From Niastella populi (GTDB lineage Bacteria > Bacteroidota > Bacteroidia > Chitinophagales > Chitinophagaceae): a DNA stretch of 64,000 nt. The stretch lies in assembly GCF_002078015.1 (NCBI RefSeq), contig NZ_LWBP01000134.1:92958-156957 (forward strand), read 5' to 3'. Under the pieces are notes generated by a model. The model worked only from the letters and a program-made list of their open reading frames with translations. It was not told the origin of the DNA and made no database searches. The translations under genes and the position numbers were made by a program. Position 1 is the first letter of the stretch; the number at the start of each line of letters is the position of its first letter. Below are positions 8,921-18,015 of the stretch, in pieces.

Positions 8921-10018
8921 CTATTCTTCCATCCGGTCCAAACATCCATATTCATTCTTCAACAGATCGTCATAATAATCTGCTTTTTTGAACAGGTTGT
9001 CAAACACCTTTACCCCGCCATCTTTGGTAATATCGAGGTCGTACATGATGCATGACAATACGATATTCTGGTTCTGACAGCTCAATACCAAACTATTGGT
9101 GCGGTAATTCTCCTGCAGCAGGAACTGGTACAGCGGTTTTATCTTTAGCGCATCCTGCGGAAGCTGACACAAATAGGCATCGCCTACCACAAAATAATTT
9201 TCTGCATTGTAAGTGATCTTGATCTTCGCACTGCCTTCACGCACTTCCCAGCGATTCACTCCTTCACGGGCAAGTTTTATGTCTTTCCCCAGTTCTTTCA
9301 GTATATCTTCAATTGTTTTGGCAACACCGGTAGGCACAGCTTCCTGCTCGGGCATTACAGGCAGCTTTACCTCGGTACCGCAGGCCGGACAATACTTCTC
9401 CGAATCGATATTCCCGGGCAATACCAGGTAATCGCAGCTATGGCAGCGGGTACTGCTGGTGCCTTTATGCGGTGCATACAACTGCAACGCGGTGCGCAGG
9501 TAATTTACCGGTAAGGCAAAACCAAGGTTATCGCCACCCTGCACCTTGAACGAATTCACCCCAATTACTTCACCGCTGGAATTTACCAGCGGGCCGCCGC
9601 TGTTCCCGGGGTTGATGGCCGCATCGATCTGGATGAACTTCAACCCATCGCGAATACGGTCTACTTTTGAAATAACCCCCTGCGTAGCGGAATAATTAAA
9701 TCCGAAAGGATGGCCAATGGCCAGCACTTCATCCCCGTCTTTCAACGCATCGTAATTTCCTAAGCGGATAGCAGGTATTTCAGCATTGGCCGGGCCCTGT
9801 AAAAAGGCAAGGTCATGCTTGCGATCGGTGTACCAAACACGTGATAAGGTTTTTTCAAACGTTTTACCGGCGATGGTTACTTCTGCATTGTCCTGCACCA
9901 CGTGATCATTGGTTACAATAACATCATACTCCTTTAAATAAAACCCCGTACCGGTACCGGTTTGCGTAGCTATTTGAATGATGGCGGGATGAAACTGCCC
10001 TATTATATCCTGAACCAT
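8921..10018 (-). CDS. Cytosolic trypsin-like (S1C) serine protease with zinc ribbon and unknown C-terminal domain
   Basis: 365 residues with no signal peptide. The catalytic triad is visible: His39 (TNDHVV), Asp69 (HDLAFL) and Ser140 (NPGNSGGPLV), as in DegP/HtrA-type proteases, but no PDZ domain follows. A four-cysteine zinc ribbon comes next (Cys192, Cys195, Cys210, Cys213: CHSC...CPACG). The last 130 or so residues form a separate domain (KLAREGVNRWEVREGSAKIKI... and following) that vaguely resembles YbjN/type III chaperone-like folds. The gene sits between two copies of a palindromic repeat, and an unknown protein with a possibly similar fold lies just upstream on the same strand. Confidence 0.85.
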   Translation of the reverse strand: MVQDIIGQFHPAIIQIATQTGTGTGFYLKEYDVIVTNDHVVQDNAEVTIAGKTFEKTLSRVWYTDRKHDLAFLQGPANAEIPAIRLGNYDALKDGDEVLAIGHPFGFNYSATQGVISKVDRIRDGLKFIQIDAAINPGNSGGPLVNSSGEVIGVNSFKVQGGDNLGFALPVNYLRTALQLYAPHKGTSSTRCHSCDYLVLPGNIDSEKYCPACGTEVKLPVMPEQEAVPTGVAKTIEDILKELGKDIKLAREGVNRWEVREGSAKIKITYNAENYFVVGDAYLCQLPQDALKIKPLYQFLLQENYRTNSLVLSCQNQNIVLSCIMYDLDITKDGGVKVFDNLFKKADYYDDLLKNEYGCLDRMEE

Positions 10019-10044
10019 TGATTTGAATATTTTATTGTGGCTCT

Positions 10045-10090
10045 AAAGTGTCACACTTCTCCGTGCGCGCAAATGAAGTGTAGCATTTTT
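10045..10090. repeat. Double-palindrome repeat, copy 2
   Basis: AAAGTGTCACACTTC and GAAGTGTAGCATTTT flank a core GTGCGCGCAAAT. The left arm is itself a palindrome around a central C. The core GCGCAA matches copy 3. It sits between the protease start and the stop of the upstream gene. Confidence 0.6.
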
Positions 10091-10110
10091 AAAGCTTCAC
10101 ATTATAATTT

Positions 10111-11424
10111 TTAGTTAGAATCGAAATTTAAAGCGGTGAGCTCCGTGCTAAAGCTGCTGTTGAATGCAACCAGGCTGTTGAACTTAAGTGTATCCATCCT
10201 GAATTGCAGTTTGGGATATTTACTTTGCCAGGCGCCAATGATCTCATCTATCCGTTGGCGAATAGCCTCGGGGTTGAATTGATTGGCCAGGATGTCATAA
10301 TACGGAACGGTAAACCCGAGCGCTTCAAAATATTCCCTGTAACTGATCTGCATAAATAACAATACAAGATCACTCAGCGGTTTAGGCAAACTGTAAGAGT
10401 ACTGGCTGAACGACAGGGCATATTCCATTACATTATTGGCAACCGTTGGATAGTTGTTATCGCGGTACCAGACCACATTCTGCGCCGCGGCGTTAATGGC
10501 GTCAACCACCGTTTGATGGTGTTGCGGAACCACAATTGCGAAAGTATGTTTAGCCCTGAACAGGAATGGGTAAACCTCCTCCTTCGTTTTGCTCTGCAGC
10601 TTTTTGAACCCTTCTATCATGCCCTGGTTGCGTTCCATGGTTTGTTTTTCATCCTTGCGGTAATAGATCTCAACGATCTTTTCCAGTTCGTTGAGCAATT
10701 TGCCGTCAGGACAAATCAAATAATCGATTCGGAAAGCCAGCGAAAGCAACAGGTAGGCAATTCCACCCGAAAACTTATCGGCATCCAGTGTGGCGATATA
10801 ATCAAGCGCTTCCTTTATCCAGCGCATCATGAAGCTGTATTTCACTTCTTTCTCTGAATCGGGAATGGTAATGATATGCTCGGTATCTACGGTTTGCAGG
10901 GCGGCAAACTCCTGTACCAGCAGGTCGTCGAGTTTGTCGGCTTTAATGGCCAGTTCTTTTAACCCGTAGTATAATTTATTGGGATTGGCTGCTTTTATAT
11001 CGCTGTCGAACCGCATGCACAACCGTTCGTTGTCGAGGGCATAACGGCTGTAATAGAGGCTGAAATTCATTTCAAGCAGGCGGCGCATAACCGGTACGCT
11101 GGCTTGCGGCATCCGGGCCAGGGTAATTTCGGCCTTCAGGCTTTCTTTGTCAAATTCACCGCGAACGATCTTGGAACCCTGAAAGATCTGGAATGTGCCA
11201 CTATCGTTATTTCGCTGCAGCACCACATTGCGCTCTTTATCATCGGCCAGGTAATCAAAAAAGGCATCGATGCTTTCGTAATACGACTGTTGTTTGAACA
11301 GGTTATCGGCATCGGTCCAGCGGCGCACTTTTTCTACCGTTTTGTTATTATCGGAATAGCGGCCAAAAGAGATATCCGGGTTGTCGGGTTTCTTTTTACC
11401 TCGTCCGAACAGTTTGTCAAACAT
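10111..11424 (-). CDS. Hypothetical protein, possible YbjN/chaperone-like N-terminal domain
   Basis: 437 residues from the ATG at 11424; the frame continues upstream only to a TTG. It is soluble with no signal peptide. After a basic start (FDKLFGRGKKKPD), residues of about 60-190 (FQIFQGSKIVRGEF, MPQASVPVMRRLLEMNFSLYYSRYALDNERLCMRF, GLKELAIKADKLDDLLVQEF) resemble YbjN/type III chaperone-like alpha-beta folds. The rest is mostly helical and unrecognised. It lies upstream of, and on the same strand as, the trypsin-like protease, separated by 92 bp with a palindrome. I infer a functional link from position and similar fold only; no activity can be assigned. Confidence 0.75.
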   Translation of the reverse strand: MFDKLFGRGKKKPDNPDISFGRYSDNNKTVEKVRRWTDADNLFKQQSYYESIDAFFDYLADDKERNVVLQRNNDSGTFQIFQGSKIVRGEFDKESLKAEITLARMPQASVPVMRRLLEMNFSLYYSRYALDNERLCMRFDSDIKAANPNKLYYGLKELAIKADKLDDLLVQEFAALQTVDTEHIITIPDSEKEVKYSFMMRWIKEALDYIATLDADKFSGGIAYLLLSLAFRIDYLICPDGKLLNELEKIVEIYYRKDEKQTMERNQGMIEGFKKLQSKTKEEVYPFLFRAKHTFAIVVPQHHQTVVDAINAAAQNVVWYRDNNYPTVANNVMEYALSFSQYSYSLPKPLSDLVLLFMQISYREYFEALGFTVPYYDILANQFNPEAIRQRIDEIIGAWQSKYPKLQFRMDTLKFNSLVAFNSSFSTELTALNFDSN

Positions 11425-11465
11425 ATAAGGTTTTATTGTTTTAGATACAAAATCAGGTTCCTTCA

Positions 11466-11963
11466 AAAAGCTTAAGGCCTAACGCTCAATGCTTAACGCT
11501 TAAACCACGGAATATCGTATTTCACTTTCATTGTATATCTGTTCTCGCTACGTTAAGCCATTCGTTCTCTGGCTGGTAGAAACCGGCAACAAAGGCAATT
11601 AGCGATGCGGCGATGCGCAAGGGCATAAAATTCCTTTACGAAAGGCTTCCGCTTTCAGCGTTAAGAGCGTTTCCGCCTTTGGCGGATCCAGCATTTTTTT
11701 ATGGGAAAGCCGCCTTAACCACCCCGGTCGTAATTTGAATGAATTTTGCCGTTTTGCAGTTAACCGGTGCCGACGACCTGCTTATGCTTCCTACGGTTTG
11801 GAATGTGGCGTTTTTTGAAAACGGCACCCGGTACACATTTCAGGGGCCGGTTTTTCAATACCGTTGAAAGGCAAGATAGCATATTTGTGGATTTCGTGTT
11901 TTAAAAAAACCGGGTAATTTATTCAGTCAGAACCCTATATTTGCTCAAATCTTAATCAGTTAT
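11466..11963. other. Gap upstream of dnaN with iterated words and a hairpin
   Basis: It holds an AACGCT/AACGCTTAA word repeat (about 11,478-11,505) and further copies at about 11,655-11,670. A hairpin TCCGCC-TTT-GGCGGA (11,672-11,686) is followed by a seven-T run (about 11,694-11,700) and looks like a terminator on the + strand. The dnaN promoter region lies at the right end. No gene is visible. Confidence 0.5.
11936..11943 (+). promoter_or_regulatory. -7 element of the dnaN promoter
   Basis: TATATTTG followed by C is a perfect match to the Bacteroidota -7 element TAnnTTTG, with its last base 20 bp before the dnaN start codon. No clear TTTG is seen 19 bp upstream. Confidence 0.5.
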
Positions 11964-13079
11964 ATGAAGTTTATCGTTTCATCTTCGGCCTTATTGAAAC
12001 AATTACAACAGATTAGCGGGGTGATCAATGCCAATACGGTGCTGCCTATCCTGGAAGATTTTTTGTTCGATGTACAAAAAAATCAACTATCGGTAGTTGC
12101 CACTGATCTGGAAACAGTAATGAAAATTCAGCTGGAGGTTGAGGCGAAAGATGCCGGCCGTGTTTGTATCCCGGCCAAGATCCTGATGGATTCACTGAAG
12201 AACATTCCCGAGCAGCCGCTCACTTTCAATATCGATAAGAACTACGCTGTTGAAATAACCAGCGATAATGGTAAGTATAAAGTGATGGGTGAAAACCCCG
12301 ATAACTTCCCTAAAGACCCGGTGGCCGATGATACCAATTCATTCACCGTTTCTTCTGCGGCCCTGGTAACCGCCATCAATAAAACCCTGTTCGCCGTAAG
12401 TAACGATGATCTTCGTCCGGCCATGACAGGGGTGTTCTTCGAAATGGATAAAAAAGGTTTGCAGTTCGTTGCTACCGATGCACATCGCCTTGTTCGTTAC
12501 AAACGTACAGATGTAAGCTGTCCGAAAACCGATTCGCTCATCGTACCTAAAAAACCGCTTACGTTGTTGAAAGCAGCCATGCCGGTGAACGATGATGAGC
12601 TTACCATCAGTTATAACAGCAACCACCTTTTCGTTACCCATGGCACTACCCAGTTAAGCTGCCGGCTTATCGATGCGCGTTTCCCCGATTATAAAGTGGT
12701 TATCCCTACCGATAACCCCTATAAATTAACGGTTAACCGCACCGATTTTCAAGGCGCGTTACGCCGGGTTGGAATTTTCAGTAACAAAAGCACCAACCAG
12801 GTTGTATTAAGTATCAGCGGCAGCCAGTTGCAGTTAACGGCCCAGGATATCGACTTTTCGTTTGAAGGTAACGAACGTATGAAATGTCAGTACAATGGTG
12901 AAGATCTGCAGATCGCCTTCAACGCCAAATTCCTGATCGAAATGTTGAACGCTACCGATACTGATGATATTACTGTTGAATTATCAACGTCAACCAAGGC
13001 CGGTATCATTCGCCCCGGTGACCAGGACGAAAATGAAGAACTGCTGATGCTGGTTATGCCTTTAATGTTAAACACCTGA
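11964..13079 (+). CDS. dnaN: DNA polymerase III beta subunit (sliding clamp)
   Basis: 371 residues, standard length. The three-domain clamp loads onto primed DNA and tethers the replicase. Typical stretches: MKFIVSSSALLKQLQQISGVI, FDVQKNQLSVVATDLE, ALRRVGIFSNKSTNQVVLSISG and the C-terminal LLMLVMPLMLNT. It stands alone, with dnaA not adjacent, and is followed by a strong terminator. It lies about 20 kb from the candidate origin at 32.3-34.1 kb. Confidence 0.98.
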   Translation: MKFIVSSSALLKQLQQISGVINANTVLPILEDFLFDVQKNQLSVVATDLETVMKIQLEVEAKDAGRVCIPAKILMDSLKNIPEQPLTFNIDKNYAVEITSDNGKYKVMGENPDNFPKDPVADDTNSFTVSSAALVTAINKTLFAVSNDDLRPAMTGVFFEMDKKGLQFVATDAHRLVRYKRTDVSCPKTDSLIVPKKPLTLLKAAMPVNDDELTISYNSNHLFVTHGTTQLSCRLIDARFPDYKVVIPTDNPYKLTVNRTDFQGALRRVGIFSNKSTNQVVLSISGSQLQLTAQDIDFSFEGNERMKCQYNGEDLQIAFNAKFLIEMLNATDTDDITVELSTSTKAGIIRPGDQDENEELLMLVMPLMLNT

Positions 13080-13117
13080 TCGCTATTTTTATATATTTAC
13101 TTCGCTATTAATACAGC

Positions 13118-13143
13118 AATCCCGCTTCAGGCGGGATTTTTTT
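13118..13143 (+). terminator. Rho-independent terminator of dnaN
   Basis: AATCCCGC-TTCAG-GCGGGATT followed directly by a T-rich tail, 38 bp after the dnaN stop. Confidence 0.9.
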
Positions 13144-13340
13144 ATTTTACAGAATGGCCGAAAATAAAATCCGATCAAAAAGGTCATAAAGGAAGTACAG
13201 TTTACATTTTTTTTGATAGTGAAAATTATTAACCCTCCCCACTTAATGAATTAGGCGGCTCCACATGCTTTTAAACCCCCCGCGCCTCATCTCCTGACGG
13301 ATTTTTTAGCGTAAATTACTGGTACAAACGATGTACTGCC

Positions 13341-14159
13341 ATGGACGTTTTTATGCAATTTTGGGAGAATATCGCCCCCTGGCAACGAATGGCCATTCTG
13401 ATGGGCGGCATGATCTTATTCTGGCTGATTGAGGGATATTACCCTCTTTTCCGGTTTTCGTGGAAACGGTACAAACATGCGGGGGTAAACCTCGTATTCC
13501 TGTTCACCACCGTGGTATTGAATATCGTTTTAGGCTCCATCACCATCATTGCCTGTAAATGGGTCACCGACCATGAATTCGGTTTACTAAATCTGTTCGA
13601 TCTTCCTCTTTGGGCCAATATAATTCTGAGCCTGTTGTTTATGGATTTCTTCGCCCAGTATGCACCGCACTACATGATGCACAAGGTGAAGTTCATGTGG
13701 AAGTTTCATATGATCCATCACAGCGATACCAAGGTTGATGTTACTACCGGTACCCGCCATCACCCCGGCGAATGGATCTTCAGGGAATGCTTTACGATCA
13801 TCGGCGTGTACATGATAGGGCTTTCGATCGGCATGTATTTTCTGTACCGGAGCATGTCGGCCATCTTTACGCATTTCAATCATGCCAACATCAGGGTTCC
13901 GCTCTGGCTCGATAAACCTATTAGCTGGATCTTCGTTTCGCCCAATATGCACAAGGTGCATCACCATTATAAACGCCCGTATACCGATACCAACTACGCG
14001 AATATTTTCTCCCTGTGGGACCGCCTCTTCGGCACCTTTGCCTATACCGATCCCAAACAATTACATTATGGGTTAGATGTGCTGGAAGATAGTACTGATG
14101 AGAGTCTTTCGTATCAATTGAAGCTTCCCTTTAATAAGAATATAAAGACCGACTATTAA
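13341..14159 (+). CDS. Sterol desaturase/fatty acid hydroxylase superfamily protein
   Basis: 272 residues with about four membrane helices. The di-iron histidine clusters are present: His110-YMM-His114, His123-MI-HisHis (126-127), RHH (140-141), FNH (178-181) and HKVHHH (204-209). The family hydroxylates or desaturates lipids in the membrane using O2. Bacteroidota members include alkylglycerol monooxygenase-like and carotenoid or lipid hydroxylases; the substrate here is unknown. It is apparently monocistronic. A long inverted repeat follows the stop and may act as a terminator. Confidence 0.9.
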   Translation: MDVFMQFWENIAPWQRMAILMGGMILFWLIEGYYPLFRFSWKRYKHAGVNLVFLFTTVVLNIVLGSITIIACKWVTDHEFGLLNLFDLPLWANIILSLLFMDFFAQYAPHYMMHKVKFMWKFHMIHHSDTKVDVTTGTRHHPGEWIFRECFTIIGVYMIGLSIGMYFLYRSMSAIFTHFNHANIRVPLWLDKPISWIFVSPNMHKVHHHYKRPYTDTNYANIFSLWDRLFGTFAYTDPKQLHYGLDVLEDSTDESLSYQLKLPFNKNIKTDY

Positions 14160-14262
14160 ACAGTTTGTGGTTTATGGTTTGTGGTTGCCCGAAATTTAGA
14201 GGGCCCGATTAATTGCAGGCATGCTGCAATAGCAGAACCACAAACAACAAACCATAAACTTT
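14160..14262. repeat. Long inverted repeat of iterated AAACCACAAACCATAAAC words
   Basis: AGTTTGTGGTTTATGGTTTGTGG-type words on the left are mirrored by CCACAAACAACAAACCATAAACT on the right, enclosing a GC-rich centre. It lies between convergent genes and probably serves as a bidirectional terminator. Confidence 0.7.
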
Positions 14263-14264
14263 TA

Positions 14265-15230
14265 TTATTGCTGTTGCTGTATCATTTCCATATACCTTCT
14301 GTACGAATTATCGTCACTTTTGTTACCGCCGTTGGTAATTGGATGCGGCATTAAGATAGTGGCATGGTCGTCCTGCACATGGCCGTCTTCGTAACTTACC
14401 GAAACGCCTACTTCGAGGCTGTGGTTGGAAGTGCCTTTATAAGTTCCTTTTACGGGCGAACAGTCGCTGAAGTTGCGGCCAACCGCCAGCCGAACATGCA
14501 GGTCGTTCACAAAACAATTATTGGTGGGATCGAGGCCCAGCCAGCCATAGTTGGGAATATAAGCCTCTACCCAGGCATGGGTAGCGCCTTCGCCGCGCAT
14601 GCCGTTGCGGTTGGGACAAATATACCCGCTTACGTAGCGGGCGGGAATACTGATCATACGCAGCATCACCAGTAAGATGTGGGCAAAGTCCTGGCAAACG
14701 CCGGCTTTCAGTTTCCAGATTTCGTCGGGCGTGGTTTCCACACTGGTTACACCCTGTATATATTGAAATTCCTTGTAAACATATTCGTTCAGCTTTTGCG
14801 CTGCAACCAGCGGCGTAACCTGCATGTATTGCCCTACCTGCGTATCGCTTTTTATTTCACCAACTGCTTCACAGCTTTCCTGCTTAAGAAAATCAATGAA
14901 CGGCACCTGGGATCTAATAGCCTGTAAACCGGCCCATTGCTCTTCTTTGGGAATGGTATCATCGGGCAGGGGCCTGCTTTTGGTTACCACCTCAATTTTT
15001 GAGTCGATCTTCAGTTCGCTGTGCGCACCGGTAAACATGAACGACCCTACTTCATTTCCATAATAATCCTTGTAAACATCTACGGCAGGTTCCCCGGTGA
15101 TAACGAGGTCCTGTTTCAAAACTGTCTGGTATTCATCCTTTACAGGGAACAAAATGATCTGGTTGGCGCTATCGCGAACCGGCACCTCGTAAGTATACCT
15201 GGTAACGTGATGAATTTTGAATTGTGGCAT
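14265..15230 (-). CDS. Transglutaminase-like cysteine peptidase of the ATP-grasp/alpha-E cluster
   Basis: 321 residues from the ATG at 15230. An N-terminal Bact_transglu_N beta domain (HHVTRYTYEVPVRDSANQIILFP) is followed by the transglutaminase core with catalytic Cys in AGVCQDFAHI, His in GATHAWVEAYIP and Asp in GLDPTNNC. There is no signal peptide, so it is cytosolic. It is the last of three same-strand genes (ATP-grasp, alpha-E, transglutaminase) that recur together in many bacteria. Comparative genomics has predicted a peptide or amide ligase/peptidase modification system for this trio; the substrate is unknown. Confidence 0.92.
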   Translation of the reverse strand: MPQFKIHHVTRYTYEVPVRDSANQIILFPVKDEYQTVLKQDLVITGEPAVDVYKDYYGNEVGSFMFTGAHSELKIDSKIEVVTKSRPLPDDTIPKEEQWAGLQAIRSQVPFIDFLKQESCEAVGEIKSDTQVGQYMQVTPLVAAQKLNEYVYKEFQYIQGVTSVETTPDEIWKLKAGVCQDFAHILLVMLRMISIPARYVSGYICPNRNGMRGEGATHAWVEAYIPNYGWLGLDPTNNCFVNDLHVRLAVGRNFSDCSPVKGTYKGTSNHSLEVGVSVSYEDGHVQDDHATILMPHPITNGGNKSDDNSYRRYMEMIQQQQ

Positions 15231-15260
15231 GGTTGGCAAAAATACAGGTTCCTTACTGTT

Positions 15261-16196
15261 TTAACTATATGCAAAACAACATTGATTCAGTGCATTGGCA
15301 ATGGCGTACAGATCATTTTTGATGTCAACCAGATACTGATGCAGGTTTTGACTAATGATCGTTTCCGCCGTTGAGTAACGAACCTTGCTCAGCAGTTTGC
15401 CGATCATAAAATCGAGCTGCTGGTAATTGTTCACTTTGCCTTCTTTTTTCAGCCGGTCGAAATAGCGTTGCAGCCGGGTGATGGAGTATATAATGGAGCG
15501 GGGAAAATGATCGTTAAGTACTACCTGTTCAATTACGTTGCGGGCATCAAAACCCGTGCGATAGGTTTTCAGGTACAATTCATAACCGGCAATGGAAAGC
15601 AACAGATACTTCCAGTAAGGCGCATCGGCCGCGGTATCGGAATTATACTGGTTATTGATGAACCGTACATTCAAAATGTCAACCGATAAAATGGCGCGTT
15701 CGAGGAACTTCCCGATATTCATAAAAGAATATCCTTCCCCGCGCGACATGGTAATATCGGCCGTTCCGTAATAAAGCAAACCCTGTTTTATCAGCACATC
15801 CAGGATGGTGATAGGATCGTCTTTCTGCAACCAGTGGGTCAGCCATTCTTCTTTGGTGGTATGGTAGTAGTCGTTCAGGCACTGCCATAGTTCCTTGGTG
15901 ATGTGGTCCTGCACACTGCGGGCGTTTTCCCGGGCGCGGGTCACAATGTTCACCACGGCATTGGGATTTCCTTTATCGGCAACAATGTATTGCAGAATGC
16001 CGCGGGGATTTGTTTCCAGTTGTTTGGCTTCGGTTTCTTCGAGGTAGGTGAACAGCCGAAGTACCGGCCGCCACGAAAATTCTGAGATGCTATCCTGCGA
16101 ATAGGCATAATTCACCTTCAGCATTCGTAAAATACCATCGCTGCGTTCAATGTAACGGCTCATCCAGTATAAACTATCGGCTACTCTACTAAGCAT
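15261..16196 (-). CDS. Alpha-E domain protein
   Basis: 311 residues, all-helical, beginning MLSRVADSLYWMSRYIERSDG, the family hallmark; the fold has no assigned activity. It lies 30 bp upstream of the transglutaminase gene and downstream of the circularly permuted ATP-grasp gene, with a 242-bp gap rich in iterated words. The domain is nearly always found with these two partners and is thought to be a scaffold or regulatory component of the same modification system. Confidence 0.93.
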   Translation of the reverse strand: MLSRVADSLYWMSRYIERSDGILRMLKVNYAYSQDSISEFSWRPVLRLFTYLEETEAKQLETNPRGILQYIVADKGNPNAVVNIVTRARENARSVQDHITKELWQCLNDYYHTTKEEWLTHWLQKDDPITILDVLIKQGLLYYGTADITMSRGEGYSFMNIGKFLERAILSVDILNVRFINNQYNSDTAADAPYWKYLLLSIAGYELYLKTYRTGFDARNVIEQVVLNDHFPRSIIYSITRLQRYFDRLKKEGKVNNYQQLDFMIGKLLSKVRYSTAETIISQNLHQYLVDIKNDLYAIANALNQCCFAYS

Positions 16197-16319
16197 TAAT
16201 CAGTACGTTGTTTTAGTTACAAATTCTCGGGTAACAAGTTTGCGGTTACCATATAATAAAAGATTAAAGCAAAGGCAACGAGCAAAGCAAACAGCCTAAA
16301 GCTGAAAGCAAAACATGGA

Positions 16320-16438
16320 ATTGCCATTTCTCATTTCCTGTTTTCCACTTCGACATTTAACATTGGACATTCGATATTCAACATTTCTGTGTTACCTTCT
16401 TCATTTCTCAGTTCCTTATTTCTAATTTCTCATTTCCA
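16320..16438. repeat. Iterated-word repeats between ATP-grasp and alpha-E genes
   Basis: ATTTCTCATTTCC words are followed by CGACATTTAACATTGGACATTCGATATTCAACATT words, then more TTTCTCATTTCC words. The second family matches sequences near 1,747 and 19,770. The repeats separate two genes that are close neighbours in other genomes. Confidence 0.6.
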
Positions 16439-17887
16439 TTACCCCGCCAGCACCCACGTATCCTTACTGCCTCCGCCCTGCGATGAATTCACCACCAGTG
16501 ATCCTTCGCGCAGCGCTACCCTCGTTAAACCGCCCGGCACAATTTCAATCCCGTCTGGCCCGCATAAGGCATATGGCCGAAGGTCAACCCGGCGGGGCTG
16601 CAGTTTTCCCTGCATATAACAGGGCGCCGATGATAAGCTTATGATGGGTTGTGCAATAAACTGACGCGGGTCTTTATTGATGGCCGCGCAATAATTCGTA
16701 ATTTCTTCTTCACTGGCATTATTGCCCATCAACATGCCATAACCACCGCTTTCATTGGTCTTTTTCACTACCATGTTGGTGATATTGTCAAAAACAAATT
16801 GCCGTTGGTCCCGGTTATCGAGGTGATAGGTAGGCACGTTCTTTAATATGGGTTCCTCGTTCAGGTAATATTTTATCATGTCGGGTACATAACAATAAAT
16901 GGCCTTATCGTCGGCCACTCCATTGCCCACAGCATTTACGATGGCCACATTGCCTTTGCGATAGGCATTCATGATACCCGAAACACCCAATACGCTGTTG
17001 GGATTAAAAGCAAGCGGGTCGAGGAATTCATCATCTACACGGCGGTAAATAACATCTACCTGTTGCAGGCCATAGGTGGTTTTCATATAAACCCGGTGGT
17101 TATCCACAACCAGGTCGCGCCCTTCCACCAGTTCTACCCCCATAAGCCGGGCCAGCGTGGTATGTTCAAAATAAGCTGAATTATAAATACCGGGTGTTAA
17201 TAAAACAATGGTGGGATTGGCTATTTGCCGCGGAGAAAAAGAAACCAGGTTCCTGTGCAAAATATTAGGATATTCTATTACACTTCGCACATTGTTCTGG
17301 GGCAGCAGGTCGGGAAAAATGCGTTTGGTTATTTCACGGTTCTCCAGCATATAGCTTACGCCGCTTGGCGTTCGCAGGTTATCTTCCAGTATATAAAACG
17401 AACCATCGTTGTTGCGAATGAGATCGATACCGGCAATATGTACATACAGATCGTACGGCACCGAAAGATTATACATTTCGCGCAAATAATGCGGACAACT
17501 ATATATCATGTCAATGGGCACTACCCCATCTTTCAATATGAACTGGTTGTGATAAACGTCTTTCAGAAAAAGGTTCAGGGCCTTTAGCCGTTGTTTGATG
17601 CCTTTTTCGATATGCTCCCACTCGGCGGAGGTAATGATACGTGGAATTATATCGAATGGAAATATTTTTTCGATGCCCTCGCCGCTGCTGTAAACGGTGA
17701 ACGTAATGCCCTGGCTCATAAACAGCCGTTTGGCCAGCTCTTCTTTTTTATTCAGTTCTTCGAGGCTCAATTGCTGCATAAATGCCACCACCCGCTGGTA
17801 TTGCTCACGAACAGAAGCGTCCATGTACATTTCGTCCCAGGTATTGGTATCGACAAAATAAGTCTTCAGCAATTCGGTGGCTTGCAT
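16439..17887 (-). CDS. Circularly permuted ATP-grasp type 2 protein
   Basis: 482 residues from the ATG at 17887, giving MQATELLKTYFVDTNTWDEM; a longer upstream frame is not supported. Typical stretches are GITFTVYSSGEGIEKIFPFDIIPRII, FLKDVYHNQFILKDGVVP, YILEDNLRTPSGVSYMLENR, VVKKTNESGGYGMLMG and LRPYALCGPDGIEIVPGGLTRVAL. These proteins are predicted to activate a carboxylate with ATP and ligate an amine. It is the first gene of the cluster with the alpha-E and transglutaminase genes and divergent from kdsB. Confidence 0.93.
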   Translation of the reverse strand: MQATELLKTYFVDTNTWDEMYMDASVREQYQRVVAFMQQLSLEELNKKEELAKRLFMSQGITFTVYSSGEGIEKIFPFDIIPRIITSAEWEHIEKGIKQRLKALNLFLKDVYHNQFILKDGVVPIDMIYSCPHYLREMYNLSVPYDLYVHIAGIDLIRNNDGSFYILEDNLRTPSGVSYMLENREITKRIFPDLLPQNNVRSVIEYPNILHRNLVSFSPRQIANPTIVLLTPGIYNSAYFEHTTLARLMGVELVEGRDLVVDNHRVYMKTTYGLQQVDVIYRRVDDEFLDPLAFNPNSVLGVSGIMNAYRKGNVAIVNAVGNGVADDKAIYCYVPDMIKYYLNEEPILKNVPTYHLDNRDQRQFVFDNITNMVVKKTNESGGYGMLMGNNASEEEITNYCAAINKDPRQFIAQPIISLSSAPCYMQGKLQPRRVDLRPYALCGPDGIEIVPGGLTRVALREGSLVVNSSQGGGSKDTWVLAG

Positions 17888-18015
17888 ACAAATTAGTTTG
17901 GTTATGTCAATGACTGGCAGGCAAATCGCTGGAGGAAAAAAGCAGCTCTTTCCAAATATAATGAAATGAGTGCGTTTAGCCATCATTCATTACTGCTTTT
18001 CTTATCTTTATCCCG

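Noticed and set aside
8847..8945. N-terminal extension of RecX
   Set aside because: It would translate the intergenic palindrome; RecX homology begins at the ATG at 8846.
9835..9910. Additional CACGTG-containing parS sites in the protease gene
   Set aside because: The bases flanking CACGTG do not match TGTTN/NAACA, and they lie in coding sequence.
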